DNA from: Veillonella sp.
GTDB taxonomy: Bacteria; Bacillota; Negativicutes; Veillonellales; Veillonellaceae
Assembly: GCF_019414865.1 (NCBI RefSeq)
Contig: NZ_DXLG01000037.1
Location: 1 to 14,812 of the forward strand
DNA: 14,812 bases
Reading direction: 5' to 3'
The stretch's first letter is position 1. The number at the start of each line of letters is the position of its first letter. The notes below the pieces were generated by a model. That model saw only the letters and a list, made by a program, of their open reading frames with translations, made no database searches and had not been told where the DNA came from. Positions 13,957-14,812 of this stretch are shown piece by piece. The translations under genes were made by a program, and so were the position numbers.

Positions 13957-14073
13957 ATCCATAACTTAACTACAAATCTATGCAATGATCTTAGTAGTAT
14001 AGATAATTTTATATAAATCGTTATAGGTTTATAGACCACTATAGATGTATTGCATATATATAACCTTAAGCCA

Positions 14074-14102
14074 ATCGTAACAAAGGGACATAGGGGTGTC
14101 AA
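14074..14102 (-). promoter_or_regulatory. Promoter of the exported cbiK operon
   Basis: On the - strand, a perfect TTGACA (complement of 14097-14102) is followed after exactly 17 nt by TACGAT (14074-14079), a 4/6 match to TATAAT. Transcription would start near 14067. Confidence 0.6.
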
Positions 14103-14119
14103 TAAACCCCATACCCCTA
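14091..14119. promoter_or_regulatory. Inverted repeat overlapping the -35 of the exported cbiK promoter
   Basis: TAGGGGT at 14091-14097 and ACCCCTA at 14113-14119 are exact reverse complements spaced by 15 nt. They touch the - strand -35 hexamer. This GC-rich motif stands out in AT-rich DNA and fits an operator. The regulator is unknown. Confidence 0.4.
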
Positions 14120-14280
14120 GAAGTATAGGAAAAATAAGGGCTTTTTAAGAAATTAATGTGATGAATATAGTATAGTATTAGCTTTTATAAATATATTCTT
14201 TTTGGTTATAAGGATATGAATGTGTGAATATATGAGTAATTTTATTTTCCTTTCTAGGGATATTTTGATATTTTTTCTCA

Positions 14281-14309
14281 TTGACTTATATTCGTGAATC
14301 TTGTACTAT
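14281..14309 (+). promoter_or_regulatory. Promoter of the second cbiK gene
   Basis: TTGACT (14281-14286), a 17-nt spacer, then TACTAT (14304-14309): a good housekeeping-type promoter. Transcription would start near 14316, giving a leader of about 66 nt. Confidence 0.7.
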
Positions 14310-14321
14310 TGTTACATAGTA
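14304..14321 (+). promoter_or_regulatory. Inverted repeat over the -10 of the second cbiK promoter
   Basis: TACTAT (14304-14309) and ATAGTA (14316-14321) form a perfect 6-6-6 palindrome covering the -10 and likely start point. A repressor bound here would block transcription. It is reminiscent of, but not identical to, the TACTACC sites before the permease gene. Confidence 0.4.
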
Positions 14322-14355
14322 GTTGATAACAATTTTCAGTTATGGAGATTGTATC

Positions 14356-14385
14356 ATGTATGAGCGATATGGAGGTCACATATGA
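14356..14385 (+). other. Possible 9-codon leader ORF before the second cbiK
   Basis: ATG 14356 opens MYERYGGHI and stops at TGA 14383-14385, overlapping the cbiK ATG (ATGA-type). GGAG at 14344-14347 lies 8 nt before it. Such an arrangement could couple translation, but it may be chance. Confidence 0.25.
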
Positions 14386-14812
14386 AAGGCATAATTATTG
14401 CATCCTTTGGATCAATTTATCAAGATGCTGTGGAGAAATCCATCGGCAGTATAGAGAAAAAAGTACGTTCCATGTATAGCGATATGGAGGTACGCCGTGT
14501 ATTCTTATCTGATGCATTAGTAGAGAAGTGGAACGAGAAGTACGATGATAAGATTTCTTCTTTCACAGAAGCTATGCAGGATTTTGCTCGTATGGGTGTC
14601 GATGAGGTATACATTCAACCTATAACATTGGTAGCAGATCAGTGTTACCAACAAATGCGTAAACAAGCATTGAAGTTTTTACATAGTAATGAATATGGTT
14701 TCACACAAGTGAACATTGGTAAACCATTGCTTACGTCGTTAGGTGTAAAAAATTATGCTGATGATTATGAAGCAACATTAGAAAGCATCGTACGTCATGT
14801 TAATACAAAAGC
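14382..14812 (+). CDS. cbiK: Cytosolic CbiK-type cobaltochelatase, N-terminal half (cut by window end)
   Basis: An open frame with no stop runs from ATG 14382 to the window end: 143 codons of an expected 260 or so. It starts MKGIIIASFGSIYQDAVEKS, matching the CbiK opening (SFGTSYHDTCEKNI in Salmonella). VYIQPITLVADQCYQQMRKQ and VNIGKPLLTS follow at the expected places. There is no signal peptide, so it should act in the cytosol, supplying cobalt-sirohydrochlorin to the Cbi pathway. GGAGG at 14371-14375 lies 6 nt before the ATG. The metal-binding His/Glu/His residues lie beyond the window edge and cannot be checked. It is divergent from the exported paralogue and clearly diverged from it in sequence. 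Confidence 0.88.
   Translation, partial: MKGIIIASFGSIYQDAVEKSIGSIEKKVRSMYSDMEVRRVFLSDALVEKWNEKYDDKISSFTEAMQDFARMGVDEVYIQPITLVADQCYQQMRKQALKFLHSNEYGFTQVNIGKPLLTSLGVKNYADDYEATLESIVRHVNTK

Larger units (their letters stand above)
13945..14381. other. Divergent control region between the two cbiK genes
   Basis: 437 AT-rich bases with no convincing long gene. It holds a - strand promoter with a roughly 120-nt leader towards the exported cbiK, and a + strand promoter towards the second cbiK. Each promoter is overlapped by an inverted repeat. In the - strand leader an 8-bp inverted repeat (TATGCAAT 13979-13986, ATTGCATA 14049-14056) could close a long hairpin, with a smaller one inside (TATAG 14030-14034, CTATA 14039-14043). 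No cobalamin riboswitch core is visible. The stretch 14121-14280 holds nothing I can name. Confidence 0.6.

Overview
The window looks like chromosome of a low-GC, strictly anaerobic bacterium, most plausibly a Veillonella-like member of the Negativicutes. This is inferred from strong Gram-positive-type ribosome binding sites (AGGAGG), exported proteins suited to a diderm cell, an oxygen-independent (cobalt-early) cobalamin pathway, and an exported CbiK-type chelatase. The species cannot be fixed from the sequence alone. No insertion sequence, phage gene, CRISPR array, tRNA or rRNA was seen.

Layout. (1) 1-2680: two exported proteins on the + strand, a WG-repeat protein with a Ser/Thr-rich linker and a small beta-rich exported protein of unknown role, followed by a strong terminator. 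(2) 2681-3403: a YajQ-family protein behind a leader that can fold into several hairpins. (3) 3475-9848: a tight eight-gene operon, cbiD-E-T-F-G-H-J-C, with start/stop overlaps at most junctions and a terminator at its end. It encodes most steps from cobalt-precorrin-3 to cobyrinate. CbiL (the C20 methylation before CbiH) and CbiA (the amidation after CbiC) are not encoded here. (4) 9849-11864: an intergenic region with four copies of the heptamer TACTACC/GGTAGTA, two of them in a 40-bp palindrome, followed by a FecCD/BtuC-type permease and its ATPase. (5) 11911-13944: a shared terminator, then on the - strand an exported CbiK-type chelatase followed by a FepB/BtuF-type binding lipoprotein. 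(6) 13945-14381: a divergent control region with recognisable promoters overlapped by inverted repeats. (7) 14382-end: the first half of a second, cytosolic-type CbiK, cut by the window edge.

How it works together. The cbi operon builds the corrin ring. The cytosolic CbiK would supply it with cobalt-sirohydrochlorin. The exported CbiK, binding lipoprotein, permease and ATPase look like one uptake module for a tetrapyrrole, corrinoid, metal or siderophore, split over two convergent transcription units. Exported CbiK paralogues are known from Desulfovibrio vulgaris (CbiKP), where heme or metal handling has been suggested. The most interesting points are the pairing of an exported and a cytosolic CbiK, the TACTACC operator array, and a 106-nt overlap between cbiG and cbiH.
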